From positions 1 through 64,000 of the forward strand of contig NZ_KQ954291.1 in NCBI RefSeq assembly GCF_001519055.1: a DNA stretch of 64,000 nt. The letters are read 5' to 3'. The stretch's first letter is position 1; the number at the start of each line of letters is the position of its first letter. Positions 47,364 through 56,650 of this stretch are shown piece after piece. The position numbers and the translations under genes were made by a program. The notes beneath the pieces are model-generated. The model saw only the letters and a list, made by a program, of their open reading frames with translations. It was not told the DNA's origin and did not search any database. Source of the stretch: Novosphingobium sp. Fuku2-ISO-50 (GTDB lineage: Bacteria; Pseudomonadota; Alphaproteobacteria; Sphingomonadales; Sphingomonadaceae).

Positions 47364-47409
47364 CCAGCGCTTATCCCGCCCTTTCCGGTTAGTTTTACGG
47401 AGTGCCCTG

Positions 47410-47754
47410 ATGGCGCGCGTTACCGTCGAAGATTGCGTCGACAAGGTTTCCAACCGTTTCGATCTCGTGCTGCTGGCTGCAGAACGCGCCCGCGCGATTT
47501 CCGGCGGCGCGGAGCTGACGGTCGATCGCGACCGTGACAAGAACCCCGTTGTGGCTCTGCGTGAAATCGCCGAGGAAACCGTTCGCCCGGTTATTCTCAA
47601 GGAAAACCTGGTTCAGTCGCTGCAGAAAGTGCAGCCCGACGACGACGATCAGGTCGATGAAATCGGCTCGCTGTCGCAGTCTGCCGAAGCGCTGCGCATC
47701 ACGGCCGCCGCGCCGGTTCGCAACACCTCGCTGGGTGCCGATTACGACGGCTAA
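47410..47754 (+). CDS. rpoZ: RNA polymerase omega subunit, 114 aa
   Basis: The N-terminus [20 protein letters not shown] is the omega hallmark, followed by [13 protein letters not shown] and [15 protein letters not shown]. The C-terminal tail is longer and acidic ([12 protein letters not shown]), a feature seen in alphaproteobacteria. The ATG at 47410 has ACGGAG upstream. The gene stands alone, and a hairpin ends it. Confidence 0.96.
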   Translation: MARVTVEDCVDKVSNRFDLVLLAAERARAISGGAELTVDRDRDKNPVVALREIAEETVRPVILKENLVQSLQKVQPDDDDQVDEIGSLSQSAEALRITAAAPVRNTSLGADYDG

Positions 47755-47811
47755 GCCGTCTTCTGCGCACACATTGCTCGATCGCCAAGCAATTTGGCAC
47801 CACCTTTTTCC

Positions 47812-47840
47812 GACGCCGGGGATAATTCTCCGGCGTCTTC
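47812..47840 (+). terminator. Hairpin downstream of rpoZ
   Basis: GACGCCGG (47812-47819) pairs with CCGGCGTC (47830-47837), extended by a mismatched GGGA/TCTC, and is followed by TTCTT. It separates rpoZ from the helicase gene. Confidence 0.7.
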
Positions 47841-47876
47841 TTGCGCTTGCCATGATCGCGCGCCACATTTCGGTCC

Positions 47877-50438
47877 ATGGCCAGCCAGCTGTCTTTGCGG
47901 GGCGACCGATCCGCCAGTGTTCGCGGACCCAGTGACGCATCAAACGTGCGCGCCGTGTTGGGCCCGACCAACACCGGCAAGACTCACCTCGCGGTCGAGC
48001 GGCTTTGCGGCCATTCCTCGGGCGCGATCGGATTTCCGCTGCGCCTGCTTGCGCGCGAAGTCTACGACCGGGTCGTGGCGATCAAGGGTGCCGACCGGGT
48101 CGCGCTGATTACCGGCGAAGAACGGATCGAGCCGAAAAACGCGCGCTGGCTGCTGTGTACCGCCGAAGCGATGCCGCAGCGGCCCGACCTTGCCTTTGTC
48201 GCCATCGACGAAGCGCAGCTTTCCGCCGATCCCGAACGCGGCCACGTCTTTACCGATCGCCTGCTGCACACACGCGGGCGCGAAGAGACGATGATTCTCG
48301 GCTCGGCCACGCTCGAACCGATGATTCGCGCGCTTGTGCCCAAGGCGGAGATCGTCAGCCGACCGCGCTTTTCGACACTGAGCCACGCCGGATCGAAAAA
48401 GCTGTCGCGCATCCCGCCGCGCAGCGCGATCGTCGCGTTCAGCGCCGAACAGGTCTATGCCATGGCTGAAATGCTGCGCCGGTTCCGGGGCGGCGCGGCG
48501 GTGGTGATGGGCGCGCTGTCTCCACAGACCCGCAATGCCCAGGTCGCGATGTATCAGGCAGGTGAGGTCGACTATCTCGTCGCCACCGATGCGATCGGCA
48601 TGGGGCTCAATCTCGATGTTCACCATGTCGCCTTTGCCGGGCTGACCAAATACGACGGGCATCGCCAACGCCGTCTGACCACGGCGGAAATGGCGCAGAT
48701 CGCCGGTCGCGCCGGGCGGCACCATCGCGACGGCACTTTCGGCACGCTGGCGGGACTTGGCGCCCACAATCCCGAATTCACCGATGACGAAGTCTACGCG
48801 ATCGAGGAGCATCGCTTCCCGCCGCTGACCCGCCTGTTCTGGCGCGAATCCGATCCCCGCTTTGACTCGCTCGATGATCTGATCGGCGACTTGGCGTCTC
48901 CCCCGCCGCGCCCCGAACTGGCCAGCCCGCCCGAAGCGATCGATCTGGCCGTGCTGCGCCTGCTCGCCGGCGATGCGGCCATTGCCGACACGGTGCGCGG
49001 GGCGGGTGCGGTGCGGCGATTCTGGCAAGTGTGCAGCCTGCCCGATTTTCGCCAACAGGGCAGCGAAACCCATTCCCGCTTCATCGCGCGGCTGTGGCAG
49101 GATCTCGGCCAGGGCTATCTCGGCGCCGACTATGTCGCCCAGGCGATCGCGCAACTGGACAACCCGGCAGGCGACATTCACGCCCTGCAAGGGCGGATTT
49201 CGGCCATCCGCAGCTGGGCCTATATTGCGCAACGCCCCGACTGGGTCATGGCGCGCGAGGAAATGGCCGCCCGCGCGCGCGCTGTCGAAACGCGCCTGTC
49301 CGATGCGCTGCACGCGCGGCTGACCGAACGTTTCGTCAACCGGCGGACCACGGTGCTGATGCGCAAGGCGGGCACCGACGAACAGCTATTGCCGGTGCGG
49401 CTATCGGAGGCGGGCGCGGTGCTGGTCGATGACGAGCCGATCGGGCATCTCGAAGGGTTTCGTTTTGTCGTCGACCCGCTGGCCCGCGCCGCCGACCGCA
49501 AGATGCTGCTCGCGGCGGCAGAGCGGCACTTGCCCGGCTTGCTGGCCAGGCGCGCGGCTTTGCTGATCGCGGCGGCGGTCGAGCCCGATGGTCTGACGCT
49601 GACCGACGGCGGCATCATCTGGGACGACATCCCGGTCGCGCGGCTTGAAGCCGGTCGCGGCGTGCTCGATGCGCGGGTGCGGCTTGATCCCGCGCTCGAC
49701 CGGCTGCCCCAGACGCTGCGCGACAGCGTGCGCGATGCGCTGACCGGCTGGTTTTCGCGGCATTCCGGGCGGCTGCTCGCCCCGTTGCGCCGACTTGCCG
49801 AGGCGAGCGAGGCGCCCGATTCCGGGCCCGATCTGCGTGCCTTGTTGCTGCGCCTGGTCGACGGCGGCGGGGTCTTGTCGCGCGAAGACTCGGGGCTCGA
49901 CCGGCTCGATTCGCGCCAGCGCGACATCTTGCGCCGATTGGGCGTGCGCACCGGCGGGCTCGATCTCTATCTGCCCTCGGCGCTGCGCCCGGCCACGGTC
50001 AGGCTGTGGTTGCGGCTGGCGGCCTTGCGCGGGCTGAACCCGGTCGCCCCGCCGGAGCCGCTGCCGCCAACGGTCGAAGGGCGCGAACGGCCGGTCGGCT
50101 ATCGTCGGGTCGGGCATCAGGCGCTGCGTGTCGATCTTGCCGACCGTCTGTTGCAAGAGGCGCATCGGTGTCGGCTCGGCGCGCCGGGGCGACGGGTCTT
50201 TCTCGATCCGGCGCGGGCGCGATCGATGGGGCTGACAACCGCAGGCTATGCCGCGCTGTTGCGCGCGGGCGGATTTCGCGTCGCCATGCCGCGCCCCTTG
50301 CCCGAGGGCGCGTTCGGCCCGCATGCGCCGCCCTTGTGGGACTGGCGCCCGCCGCGCCCCGCGCCGAAAATTCCGCAAGCCGCGCCACCGCGCGCCGCGA
50401 CCGGCGCCTTTGCCGCGCTCGCCGGATTGCTGCGCTGA
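47877..50438 (+). CDS. Suv3-like DEAD/DEAH-box RNA helicase (MgpS type), 853 aa
   Basis: The helicase core occupies about residues 25-300: Walker A GPTNTGKTHLAVERL, motif II AIDEAQL, motif III ILGSATL, motif VI IAGRAGRHHRDGTFG. Q- and Suv3-type C-terminal domains follow, and the C-terminal 150 residues are rich in Arg, Pro and Ala. Bacterial members of this family (MgpS) are linked to motility and RNA handling, but a role here is inferred. The stop overlaps the S4-protein start (TGATG). Confidence 0.85.
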   Translation: MASQLSLRGDRSASVRGPSDASNVRAVLGPTNTGKTHLAVERLCGHSSGAIGFPLRLLAREVYDRVVAIKGADRVALITGEERIEPKNARWLLCTAEAMPQRPDLAFVAIDEAQLSADPERGHVFTDRLLHTRGREETMILGSATLEPMIRALVPKAEIVSRPRFSTLSHAGSKKLSRIPPRSAIVAFSAEQVYAMAEMLRRFRGGAAVVMGALSPQTRNAQVAMYQAGEVDYLVATDAIGMGLNLDVHHVAFAGLTKYDGHRQRRLTTAEMAQIAGRAGRHHRDGTFGTLAGLGAHNPEFTDDEVYAIEEHRFPPLTRLFWRESDPRFDSLDDLIGDLASPPPRPELASPPEAIDLAVLRLLAGDAAIADTVRGAGAVRRFWQVCSLPDFRQQGSETHSRFIARLWQDLGQGYLGADYVAQAIAQLDNPAGDIHALQGRISAIRSWAYIAQRPDWVMAREEMAARARAVETRLSDALHARLTERFVNRRTTVLMRKAGTDEQLLPVRLSEAGAVLVDDEPIGHLEGFRFVVDPLARAADRKMLLAAAERHLPGLLARRAALLIAAAVEPDGLTLTDGGIIWDDIPVARLEAGRGVLDARVRLDPALDRLPQTLRDSVRDALTGWFSRHSGRLLAPLRRLAEASEAPDSGPDLRALLLRLVDGGGVLSREDSGLDRLDSRQRDILRRLGVRTGGLDLYLPSALRPATVRLWLRLAALRGLNPVAPPEPLPPTVEGRERPVGYRRVGHQALRVDLADRLLQEAHRCRLGAPGRRVFLDPARARSMGLTTAGYAALLRAGGFRVAMPRPLPEGAFGPHAPPLWDWRPPRPAPKIPQAAPPRAATGAFAALAGLLR

Positions 50439-50764
50439 TGGCTGCCCCACGCGCACCGACACAGGAACCTGCGTTGGGGCCGAGCATCCGTATCGACAAG
50501 CTGCTGTGGTTTCTGCGCCTCGCATCGAGCCGGAATTTTGCGCAGGACTGGGCGAGCGAGGGCCATATCCGGCTCAACGGGCGGCGGATCGAGCGCCCCA
50601 GCGCTGCCGTGCGCACAGGCGACATGCTGGTGCTGCCCTTGCGCGATGCGGTGCGCGTGATCGAAGTGCTGGCGATTCCGGTGCGTCGCGGCCCCGCGCC
50701 CGAAGCCCAGGCATGTTACCGTTATGTCGATACAAGCGGCAACGGGGATCACAGCCGGGCTTGA
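50438..50764 (+). CDS. S4-domain RNA-binding protein (Hsp15-like), 108 aa
   Basis: The S4 fold is visible as [20 protein letters not shown], then [20 protein letters not shown] and [20 protein letters not shown]. Such proteins (Hsp15/HslR) recycle stalled 50S ribosomes in E. coli. The start overlaps the helicase stop, so the two are translationally linked. It is separated from fdxA by about 73 bp. Confidence 0.88.
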   Translation: MAAPRAPTQEPALGPSIRIDKLLWFLRLASSRNFAQDWASEGHIRLNGRRIERPSAAVRTGDMLVLPLRDAVRVIEVLAIPVRRGPAPEAQACYRYVDTSGNGDHSRA

Positions 50765-50837
50765 CGGGTGCCCCCCGACACCTTTAGCACGACGGCCAAA
50801 CAACGACCGCACAAAGATCCGAGGGACAATCGCCACC

Positions 50838-51176
50838 ATGACCTATGTCGTCACCGAATCCTGCATCAAGTGCAAGTTCATGGACTGCGTCGAGGTCTGC
50901 CCCGTCGACTGCTTCTACGAAGGCGAAAACATGCTGGTGATCAACCCCAGCGAATGCATCGACTGCGGCGTGTGCGAGCCCGAATGCCCCGCCGAAGCGA
51001 TTCTGCCCGACACCGAAAGCGGTTTGGAACAGTGGCTTGAGCTTAACGCCAAGTACTCGGCCGATTGGCCCAATATCACCGCCAAGAAAGACGCGCCGGC
51101 CGATGCCGACGCGCACAAGGGCGAAGACGGCAAGTTCGACAAGTACTTTTCGGCCGAGCCTGGCGAAGGCGACTGA
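50838..51176 (+). CDS. fdxA: Seven-iron ferredoxin FdxA, 112 aa
   Basis: The protein closely follows the Azotobacter FdI pattern: [20 protein letters not shown] then PVDCFYEG holds the [3Fe-4S] ligands, and [12 protein letters not shown] holds the [4Fe-4S] cluster. The C-terminal extension ([11 protein letters not shown]) is also typical. The ATG at 50838 gives MTYVVTE. It carries low-potential electrons; the partner is unknown, although IspG of the same genome is one possible user. Confidence 0.95.
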   Translation: MTYVVTESCIKCKFMDCVEVCPVDCFYEGENMLVINPSECIDCGVCEPECPAEAILPDTESGLEQWLELNAKYSADWPNITAKKDAPADADAHKGEDGKFDKYFSAEPGEGD

Positions 51177-51275
51177 TCGCCTGTCCGGTCCGCCCGCGCC
51201 ATCGCGGCAAAGGTTGACCGGCACGCGGACACTATACCTTCGACGGGGCCCTCGACAGGCCTATGCAATACCCTC

Positions 51276-51300
51276 GCTGCCGCCCCGGCAGCGGGGTTTT
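51276..51300 (+). terminator. Terminator-like hairpin after fdxA
   Basis: GCTGCCG (51276-51282) pairs with CGGCAGC (51286-51292) over a CCC loop, followed by GGGG and TTTT. It is about 100 bp after the fdxA stop. Confidence 0.5.
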
Positions 51301-51320
51301 GCCGATTTGCGCAGATTCCC

Positions 51321-51333
51321 GTGGTCAGACCAC
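51321..51333. promoter_or_regulatory. FadR-type GntR operator-like palindrome
   Basis: GTGGTC-A-GACCAC is a perfect 6+1+6 palindrome containing TGGTC-N-GACCA, the core recognised by FadR-subfamily GntR regulators. No matching regulator gene is in the window. It lies 273 bp before carD. Confidence 0.4.
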
Positions 51334-51403
51334 TGGAATTTTTGTGACAGAGTTGCTATATCCGCAACCACGCGCCGGATTCTTCCTTTTTTCGCCCGGC
51401 GTT

Positions 51404-51431
51404 TTGTCACACGAATCAGGCAGGATATACG
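51404..51431 (+). promoter_or_regulatory. Candidate carD promoter
   Basis: TTGTCA (51404-51409) and TATACG (51426-51431) are spaced by 16 bp. It is 175 bp upstream of carD, so carD would have a long leader. Confidence 0.4.
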
Positions 51432-51605
51432 GCAAACGGATCGCTGGGCTTCGCTGGACCGCGCGTAAGACGGTCGTTTGCCGGACCTCTTCCCCAAAGG
51501 GCCCGGACTACCCATCGCGCCAACGCGAATGCCCCTATCGACGGCATTCGTGAGGCACGCAGCATCCGCAACCGTTTTCTTCCTGCCGCGTCGAAAGGAT
51601 ATGCA

Positions 51606-52130
51606 ATGGCAGCCAAGGCTCTTGCCTTCGATGTTGGGGACTATGTCGTTTATCCAAAGCATGGTGTCGGCCGCGTGGTCGAACTGCAAAACGAAGAAAT
51701 CGCGGGGATGAAGCTGGAGCTCTATGTGCTCCGCTTTGAAAAGGAACGCATGACCCTGCGCGTACCGGTGAACAAGGTCGAAGCGATCGGCATGCGCAAG
51801 CTGTCGTCGGACAAGACCCTGCGCGAAGCGCTCGATACGCTCAAGGGCAAGCCCAAGGTCAAGCGTACGATGTGGTCGCGCCGCGCCCAGGAATACGAAG
51901 CCAAGATCAACTCCGGCGATCTCGTCTCGATTGCCGAAGTGACTCGCGACTTGTTCCGCGCCGATGATCAGCCCGAACAGTCCTATTCCGAACGCCAGAT
52001 CTTCGAGGCCGCCTCTTCGCGCCTCGCTCGCGAGCTGGCCGCGATGGAAAAGACCGACGAGCCTGCCGCGCTCAAGAAGATCCTTGCGATTCTGAACGAG
52101 CACGCGCCGAAGTATTACGAAACCGTCTGA
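51606..52130 (+). CDS. carD: CarD-family transcription regulator, 174 aa
   Basis: CarD proteins bind the RNA polymerase beta subunit and stabilise open promoters. The N-terminal RID domain (FDVGDYVVYPKHGVGRVVEL) and the helical DNA-binding C-terminal part (MWSRRAQEYEAKINSGDLVS, ERQIFEAASSRLARELAAME) are clear. Length matches the family. AAAGGATATGC precedes the ATG at 51606. A terminator follows. Confidence 0.94.
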   Translation: MAAKALAFDVGDYVVYPKHGVGRVVELQNEEIAGMKLELYVLRFEKERMTLRVPVNKVEAIGMRKLSSDKTLREALDTLKGKPKVKRTMWSRRAQEYEAKINSGDLVSIAEVTRDLFRADDQPEQSYSERQIFEAASSRLARELAAMEKTDEPAALKKILAILNEHAPKYYETV

Positions 52131-52171
52131 CACGGCCGGGCTGCACGCAGCCCGCCACAGGCAAAGATCAA

Positions 52172-52212
52172 ACGGGTCGCCGGAGGTTCTTCTCCGGCGG
52201 CCCGTTTGCTTT
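52172..52212 (+). terminator. Terminator of carD
   Basis: ACGGGTCGCCGGAG (52172-52185) pairs with CTCCGGCGGCCCGT (52192-52205), one G-U pair, loop GTTCTT, followed by TTGCTTT. Confidence 0.85.
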
Positions 52213-52235
52213 GGGGCCGCTTGCTTTAGGCCCTG
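52206..52235. repeat. Degenerate tandem duplication, 2 x 15 bp
   Basis: TTGCTTT(G/A)GG recurs at 52206 and 52221 with a 15 bp period, immediately after the terminator stem of carD. The copies are less alike than at the other four loci. Confidence 0.5.
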
Positions 52236-52309
52236 GTGCGGCCTAACCAGCGACCAGAGGCCCAAGGCAACGCCGCCCGCACTTGCAGCGAAAGTTCAGA
52301 CCCCGTTCG

Positions 52310-53053
52310 ATGTTTCCGCCTGATCGCCTGACGCCCGGATCGCTTCTTCGCGCGGTCATCGTGCTCGCTTTCGCGCTTGCCGCGTGTGACGAGCCAAGAG
52401 TGTCGATCGACGGGCATAACGGAGTTCCGCTGGCGCAGCTCGCCCTGTCGGGGCGCACCGCACACGAAGTGACTTTGCTCGGCCCCGATACGGTCCATGT
52501 CGTGTATGGCGATACGCTGACCATCCGCGTCGAAGGCGATGCACGCGCGCAAGCGGCGCTGCGCTTCGTCCTGAACGACGGAAAATTGGGCATCGGGCGG
52601 CAACCGGACGCCAATGCGGGCAATGGCACCGCGACCGTGACGATCACCGCCCCGTCGATCGATCATCTGATGATGGCCGGGTCGGGCACGATGTCCAGCG
52701 ACCGGCTTACCGGCAAGACGGTCGGCGTGATCATCGGTGGATCGGGCCATATCGTCACGGCGGGAATCGAGGCGAACCAGTTCGATGCCGAAGTTCTGGG
52801 ATCGGGATCGTTTACCGGCAGCGGCCACGCCGGGAAACTGGCGCTGACTCTCGCCGGCAGCGGCGAAGTCGATCTCGCCCGGCTCAAAGCCGACGAAGCC
52901 GCCATCGACGTGACCGGATCGGGCACCGGCGACCTTGCCAGCGATGGCCGCGTCACCGGGTCCGTGGTCGGATCGGGCGTCGTCACTATCCATGGCAAGG
53001 CGCACTGCGATGTCGGCGTGACCGGATCGGGCCGGGTCACCTGCCAACCCTGA
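52310..53053 (+). CDS. DUF2807 (GIN domain) putative lipoprotein, 247 aa
   Basis: A lipobox FALAAC (Cys at about 26) follows a hydrophobic signal. The mature part is a right-handed beta-helix-like series of G-S-G repeats: MAGSGTM, IGGSGHI, VLGSGSF, LAGSGEV, VTGSGTG, VVGSGVV, VTGSGRV. This is the DUF2807 head-GIN pattern, of unknown function. Starts at 52283 and 52310 are both in frame; the ATG at 52310 gives a tidier signal. Converges on tsaC. Confidence 0.85.
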   Translation: MFPPDRLTPGSLLRAVIVLAFALAACDEPRVSIDGHNGVPLAQLALSGRTAHEVTLLGPDTVHVVYGDTLTIRVEGDARAQAALRFVLNDGKLGIGRQPDANAGNGTATVTITAPSIDHLMMAGSGTMSSDRLTGKTVGVIIGGSGHIVTAGIEANQFDAEVLGSGSFTGSGHAGKLALTLAGSGEVDLARLKADEAAIDVTGSGTGDLASDGRVTGSVVGSGVVTIHGKAHCDVGVTGSGRVTCQP

Positions 53054-53057
53054 TGCC

Positions 53058-54002
53058 TTATGCAGCGGCGCGGCGCAGCCGGTCGTTGATCGCCTCGCCA
53101 ATGCCATGATCGGGCACCGGCGCAATCGCCACGCGCGGTTGTGCGGCGGCGGCGGCGGCATGAAGGCAGGCATAGAGCCGCGCCGCCGCTTCGGCGGGAT
53201 CGCCCGAAGCCGACAGTGTGACATCGCCCGGAACCGTGCCAAACCCGATCATGAATTCATCGGGCGCGGGGCCCGCCGCATAAAGCCGGACCGGCTTGCC
53301 CGGGGCATAGTGGCTGGCCAATTGCCCCGGCGCCTCGATTCCGCCGCGCGCGGCAACTTCGTGATCGGCGCCAAGCAGCGCGGCAATATCGTCCCGACCG
53401 ATCGGCCCGGGGCGCAATATCGTCCAGCCGCCACCGGGGCGAATCGCCACGATCGTCGATTCGATTCCGCGCGCGCACGATCCGCCGTCGAGAATCAGAT
53501 CGACTTTTTCACCCAAAGACGCCGCAACATGGTCCGCACTGGTCGGGCTGACGCCGCCGCTGCGATTGGCCGAGGGCGCCGCAATCGGCAGCCCCGCCGC
53601 CGCGATCAGCGCGCGCATCACCGGATGCGCCGGGCAGCGCAGCGCAACTGTCGGCAGCCCCGCCGAGACTGCCGCGCTCAATCCCGCGTCTTCACGGCGC
53701 GGCACGACCAGAGTCAACGGCCCCGGCCAGAACGCTACGGCAAGCTTGCGCGCCGCATCATCGAAATGGGCCAGCGCCTCTGCTGCGGCAAGATCGGCGA
53801 CATGCACGATCAGCGGGTTGAAATCGGGTCGGCCCTTGGCGCGATAGATCGCCGCGACCGCGTCGTCGCGGTCGGCACGGGCGGCAAGACCATAGACCGT
53901 CTCGGTCGGCACCGCCACCGTGCCCCCGGCACGAAGTACCTCCGCCGCGCGCGCGAGCGTCGCATCATTAGCCAAAAGACAGTTCGACTTTGTCGCGGGC
54001 AT
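53058..54002 (-). CDS. L-threonylcarbamoyladenylate synthase (Sua5/TsaC type), 314 aa
   Basis: The enzyme supplies threonylcarbamoyl-AMP for t6A37 modification of tRNAs. The YrdC domain shows VAVPTETVYGLAARADRDDA, IYRAKGRPDFNPLIVHV, AFWPGPLTLVVPR and SANRSGGVSPTSA. A C-terminal Sua5 domain (about 220-314, SHYAPGKPVRLYAAGP) makes it the longer Sua5 type rather than the short TsaC. It is divergent from the adjacent acyl-CoA dehydrogenase with 49 bp between starts. Confidence 0.94.
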   Translation of the reverse strand: MPATKSNCLLANDATLARAAEVLRAGGTVAVPTETVYGLAARADRDDAVAAIYRAKGRPDFNPLIVHVADLAAAEALAHFDDAARKLAVAFWPGPLTLVVPRREDAGLSAAVSAGLPTVALRCPAHPVMRALIAAAGLPIAAPSANRSGGVSPTSADHVAASLGEKVDLILDGGSCARGIESTIVAIRPGGGWTILRPGPIGRDDIAALLGADHEVAARGGIEAPGQLASHYAPGKPVRLYAAGPAPDEFMIGFGTVPGDVTLSASGDPAEAAARLYACLHAAAAAAQPRVAIAPVPDHGIGEAINDRLRRAAA

Positions 54003-54051
54003 CGTGCTTCGCTATAGGCGCTCACCGAGGCTTGCCAAGGAAAACTGCACG

Positions 54052-55773
54052 ATGACTTTCACCGCCCCCACTGCCGACCAGGTTCTTGCCATGCAGGTCA
54101 ACGCCGGGATCGAACAGCTGGCGACGAGCGAACGCTTTGCCGCCGCCACGCCCGACCTTGTTGCCGCAATCGCCGAAGGTATCGGCCAGCTTGCCGCCGG
54201 CGAATGGGCGCCACTTGCGCGAATTGGCGACACGCAGGGCGCCAAGTGGGACGACGGCGCGGTATCCTTGCCCGATGGGTTTCGCGAAGCCTATCGGGCC
54301 TTTGTCGAACAGGGCTGGAACAGCATTTCCGGATCGGCCGATCACGGCGGACAGGGCCTGCCTTTCACACTGGCGACATGCGTGCTCGAAACGCTGGGCG
54401 CGGCCAACATGGGCTTTACCCTGCTGCCGATGCTGACCGTGGGCGCGATCGAGGCGATCGACCATCACGGCAGCGACGGCCAAAAGGCCACGTACCTGGC
54501 CAAGCTCATTTCGGGCGAATGGTCGGGCACGATGAACCTGACCGAGCCGCAGGCAGGGTCAGACGTCGGCGCGCTGCGCACCACGGCGACCCCGATCGGC
54601 GAAGGCGAACACGCCGGAAAGTACCTGATCAAGGGCACCAAGATCTTCATCACCTGGGGCGAACACGATCTCGCCGGGAATATCGTCCATCTCGTGCTCG
54701 CGCGCACGCCCGGCGCGCCTGCGGGAACGCGCGGCATTTCGCTGTTCCTCGTGCCCAAATTCCATGTTCTTGCCGATGGCAGCCTCGGCGCGCGCAACGA
54801 CGTGCGCTGCGCCTCGATCGAACACAAGCTGGGGATTCATGCCTCGCCGACCTGCATCATGGTGTTTGGCGATAACGATGCCTGTGTCGGCGAAATGATC
54901 GGGCATGAATTCGGCGGCTTGCCGGCGATGTTCACGATGATGAATTCGGCGCGGATCAACGTCGGCAGCCAGGGCGTGCAGATCGCCGAAGGCGCGCTGC
55001 AAAAGGCGCGCGCCTATGCCCGCGACCGCATTCAGAGCCCGCGCGCCAGCAGCGGCGCCAAGACCCCGGTGGCAATCGTCGAACATCCCGACGTGCGCCG
55101 CATGTTGCTGCGGATGCGCGCGATGACCGAAGGCGCGCGCGCGCTGCTCTATTACACCGCAGGCCAGGTCGATCGCGGCGCGCTGGGCAATGCCGCCGCG
55201 CACAAGCGGGCCGAGGTTCTGGTTCCGCTGCTCAAGGCCTGGGGCACCGATGTCGGCTGCGAAGTGGCCAGCCTTGGCGTGCAGATTCACGGCGGGATGG
55301 GCTTCATCGAGGAAACCGGGGCGGCGCAGTTCTATCGCGACGCGCGCATTGCCCCGATCTATGAAGGCACCAACGGCATCCAGGCCGCCGATTTCGTCAC
55401 CCGCAAGCTGGGCTATGAAAACGGTGGCGTCGTGCAATCGCTGCTGAACGACATTCAGGCCGATTGCGCGGAAAGCCCCGAACTCGCTTCGTTGGCGCGC
55501 GATGCGGCGGCGATCGCCAACTGGATGGCGGGCGGCGATGCCAGCCTCGATGACAAGCTGGCAGGATCGGTGCCGTTCACCACGATGTGCGCCGTTGCTG
55601 TCGCCGGATGGCAGCTCGTGCGTCAGGTCCATGCAACCGGAAGCCATGAAAAGGCGGCGATCACCCGCTTTTTCAACCGCACCATCGTTCCCGAAGCGCG
55701 CGGCCTCGGCGCGGCGGCGATGGCTGGCTCCGGCTTGCTCTATGATCTCGACAGCGCTGCGCTGGTCGGCTGA
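54052..55773 (+). CDS. Acyl-CoA dehydrogenase with C-terminal domain, 573 aa
   Basis: The protein is of the 570-600 residue class that includes DmdC-like and FadE-type enzymes. Typical segments are MNLTEPQAGSDVGALRTTAT, IKGTKIFITWGEHDL, the FAD site MFTMMNSARINVGSQGVQIA and HGGMGFIEETGAAQFYRD. The catalytic Glu is in APIYEGTNGIQAADF. The C-terminal 150 residues form the extra domain. The chain length preference is not predictable. It is followed within 10 nt by the DUF815 gene. Confidence 0.92.
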   Translation: MTFTAPTADQVLAMQVNAGIEQLATSERFAAATPDLVAAIAEGIGQLAAGEWAPLARIGDTQGAKWDDGAVSLPDGFREAYRAFVEQGWNSISGSADHGGQGLPFTLATCVLETLGAANMGFTLLPMLTVGAIEAIDHHGSDGQKATYLAKLISGEWSGTMNLTEPQAGSDVGALRTTATPIGEGEHAGKYLIKGTKIFITWGEHDLAGNIVHLVLARTPGAPAGTRGISLFLVPKFHVLADGSLGARNDVRCASIEHKLGIHASPTCIMVFGDNDACVGEMIGHEFGGLPAMFTMMNSARINVGSQGVQIAEGALQKARAYARDRIQSPRASSGAKTPVAIVEHPDVRRMLLRMRAMTEGARALLYYTAGQVDRGALGNAAAHKRAEVLVPLLKAWGTDVGCEVASLGVQIHGGMGFIEETGAAQFYRDARIAPIYEGTNGIQAADFVTRKLGYENGGVVQSLLNDIQADCAESPELASLARDAAAIANWMAGGDASLDDKLAGSVPFTTMCAVAVAGWQLVRQVHATGSHEKAAITRFFNRTIVPEARGLGAAAMAGSGLLYDLDSAALVG

Positions 55774-55782
55774 CACACGGCC

Positions 55783-56604
55783 ATGAGCGATCGCATCGAC
55801 ATCCTGCAGCGCATCGCCGATGCGCTCGACAGGCTCGCCCCGCCTTCCCCGCCCGCCGTCGACTGGCTCGCGCACCCCGCCTATGTCTGGCAGGGCGCGA
55901 CAAGCCACGCCGTGCCCGTTCTGGAAGCCCCGACGCTCGATCTGATCAAGGGGATCGACGCGCAAAAGGCGGCAGTCGTCGGCAATGTCGAACGGCTCGC
56001 CGCCGGGGCATCGGCGCACGACATGCTGTTGTGGGGCGCACGCGGAATGGGCAAATCGGCGCTGTTGCGTGCTGCCGTGGCGTCGGCGGCCAAGGGGCAC
56101 CCGGGGCGGATCGCGCTGGTCCAGGCCGCCGCCGATGCCAGCCTGGCCACTCTGTTCGGCGTCTTGCGCGATCAGCCGCGCAGCTTTCTGGTGTTCATCG
56201 ACGATCTCGGCTTTGACGCGGGCGACAGCGAAGGCCCGCGCAAGCTGCGGTCATGGCTCGAAGGCGGGGTCGAGGCGCGCCCCGCCAATGTCCGCCTTGC
56301 CGTCACGTCGAACCGCCGCGCGATTGTCGAACGACACATGAGCGAACAGGACGATCCGATCAATCCGCGCGATGTGGTCGACGATCAACTGGCGCTGGCC
56401 GACCGCTTCGGGCTCAGCCTTGGCTTTCACGTCTGTTCGCAGGACGATTATCTGGCGATCATTGCCGGCTATGCCGCGCATTACGCGCTCGATTTCGATC
56501 CCGCCGACGCGCTGGAATGGTCAAAGCGGCGCGGCAGCCGATCGGGGCGCATCGCCTGGCACTATGTGACCGAACTGGCGGGACGCGCCGGGCGCGGGCT
56601 GTAA
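55783..56604 (+). CDS. DUF815 AAA+ ATPase, 273 aa
   Basis: Walker A is LWGARGMGKSALLRA (about residues 84-98) and Walker B lies in FLVFIDDLGFD (about 141-151). VRLAVTSNRRAIVERHM is the sensor region and ALADRFGLSLGFHVCSQDDY the lid. The family occurs near diverse genes and its role is not settled. It lies 9 nt after the dehydrogenase stop, which suggests one transcript. Confidence 0.88.
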   Translation: MSDRIDILQRIADALDRLAPPSPPAVDWLAHPAYVWQGATSHAVPVLEAPTLDLIKGIDAQKAAVVGNVERLAAGASAHDMLLWGARGMGKSALLRAAVASAAKGHPGRIALVQAAADASLATLFGVLRDQPRSFLVFIDDLGFDAGDSEGPRKLRSWLEGGVEARPANVRLAVTSNRRAIVERHMSEQDDPINPRDVVDDQLALADRFGLSLGFHVCSQDDYLAIIAGYAAHYALDFDPADALEWSKRRGSRSGRIAWHYVTELAGRAGRGL

Positions 56605-56624
56605 AACCCCGCGCCCGACATGCT

Positions 56625-56650
56625 GCTTATTGCTGGGGCTTATTGCTGAG
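56625..56650. repeat. Tandem duplication, 2 x 13 bp
   Basis: GCTTATTGCTG(G/A)G occurs at 56625 and 56638. The second copy contains the stop codon of the minus-strand PQQ-type gene (56640-56642). Confidence 0.85.

Larger units (their letters stand above)
51177..51605. other. Intergenic region between fdxA and carD
   Basis: This 429 bp stretch has no gene I can support; apparent frames here are short and shadow-like. It contains a hairpin at 51276-51300, a FadR-type palindrome at 51321-51333, TGTGACA/TGTCACA inverted copies (about 51343 and 51405) and a promoter candidate at 51404-51431. Confidence 0.5.

Noticed and set aside
51261..52265. Minus-strand frame of 334 codons across the fdxA-carD gap and carD
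   Set aside because: It is mostly the shadow of carD, and the part in the gap has no ribosome site or recognisable motif.
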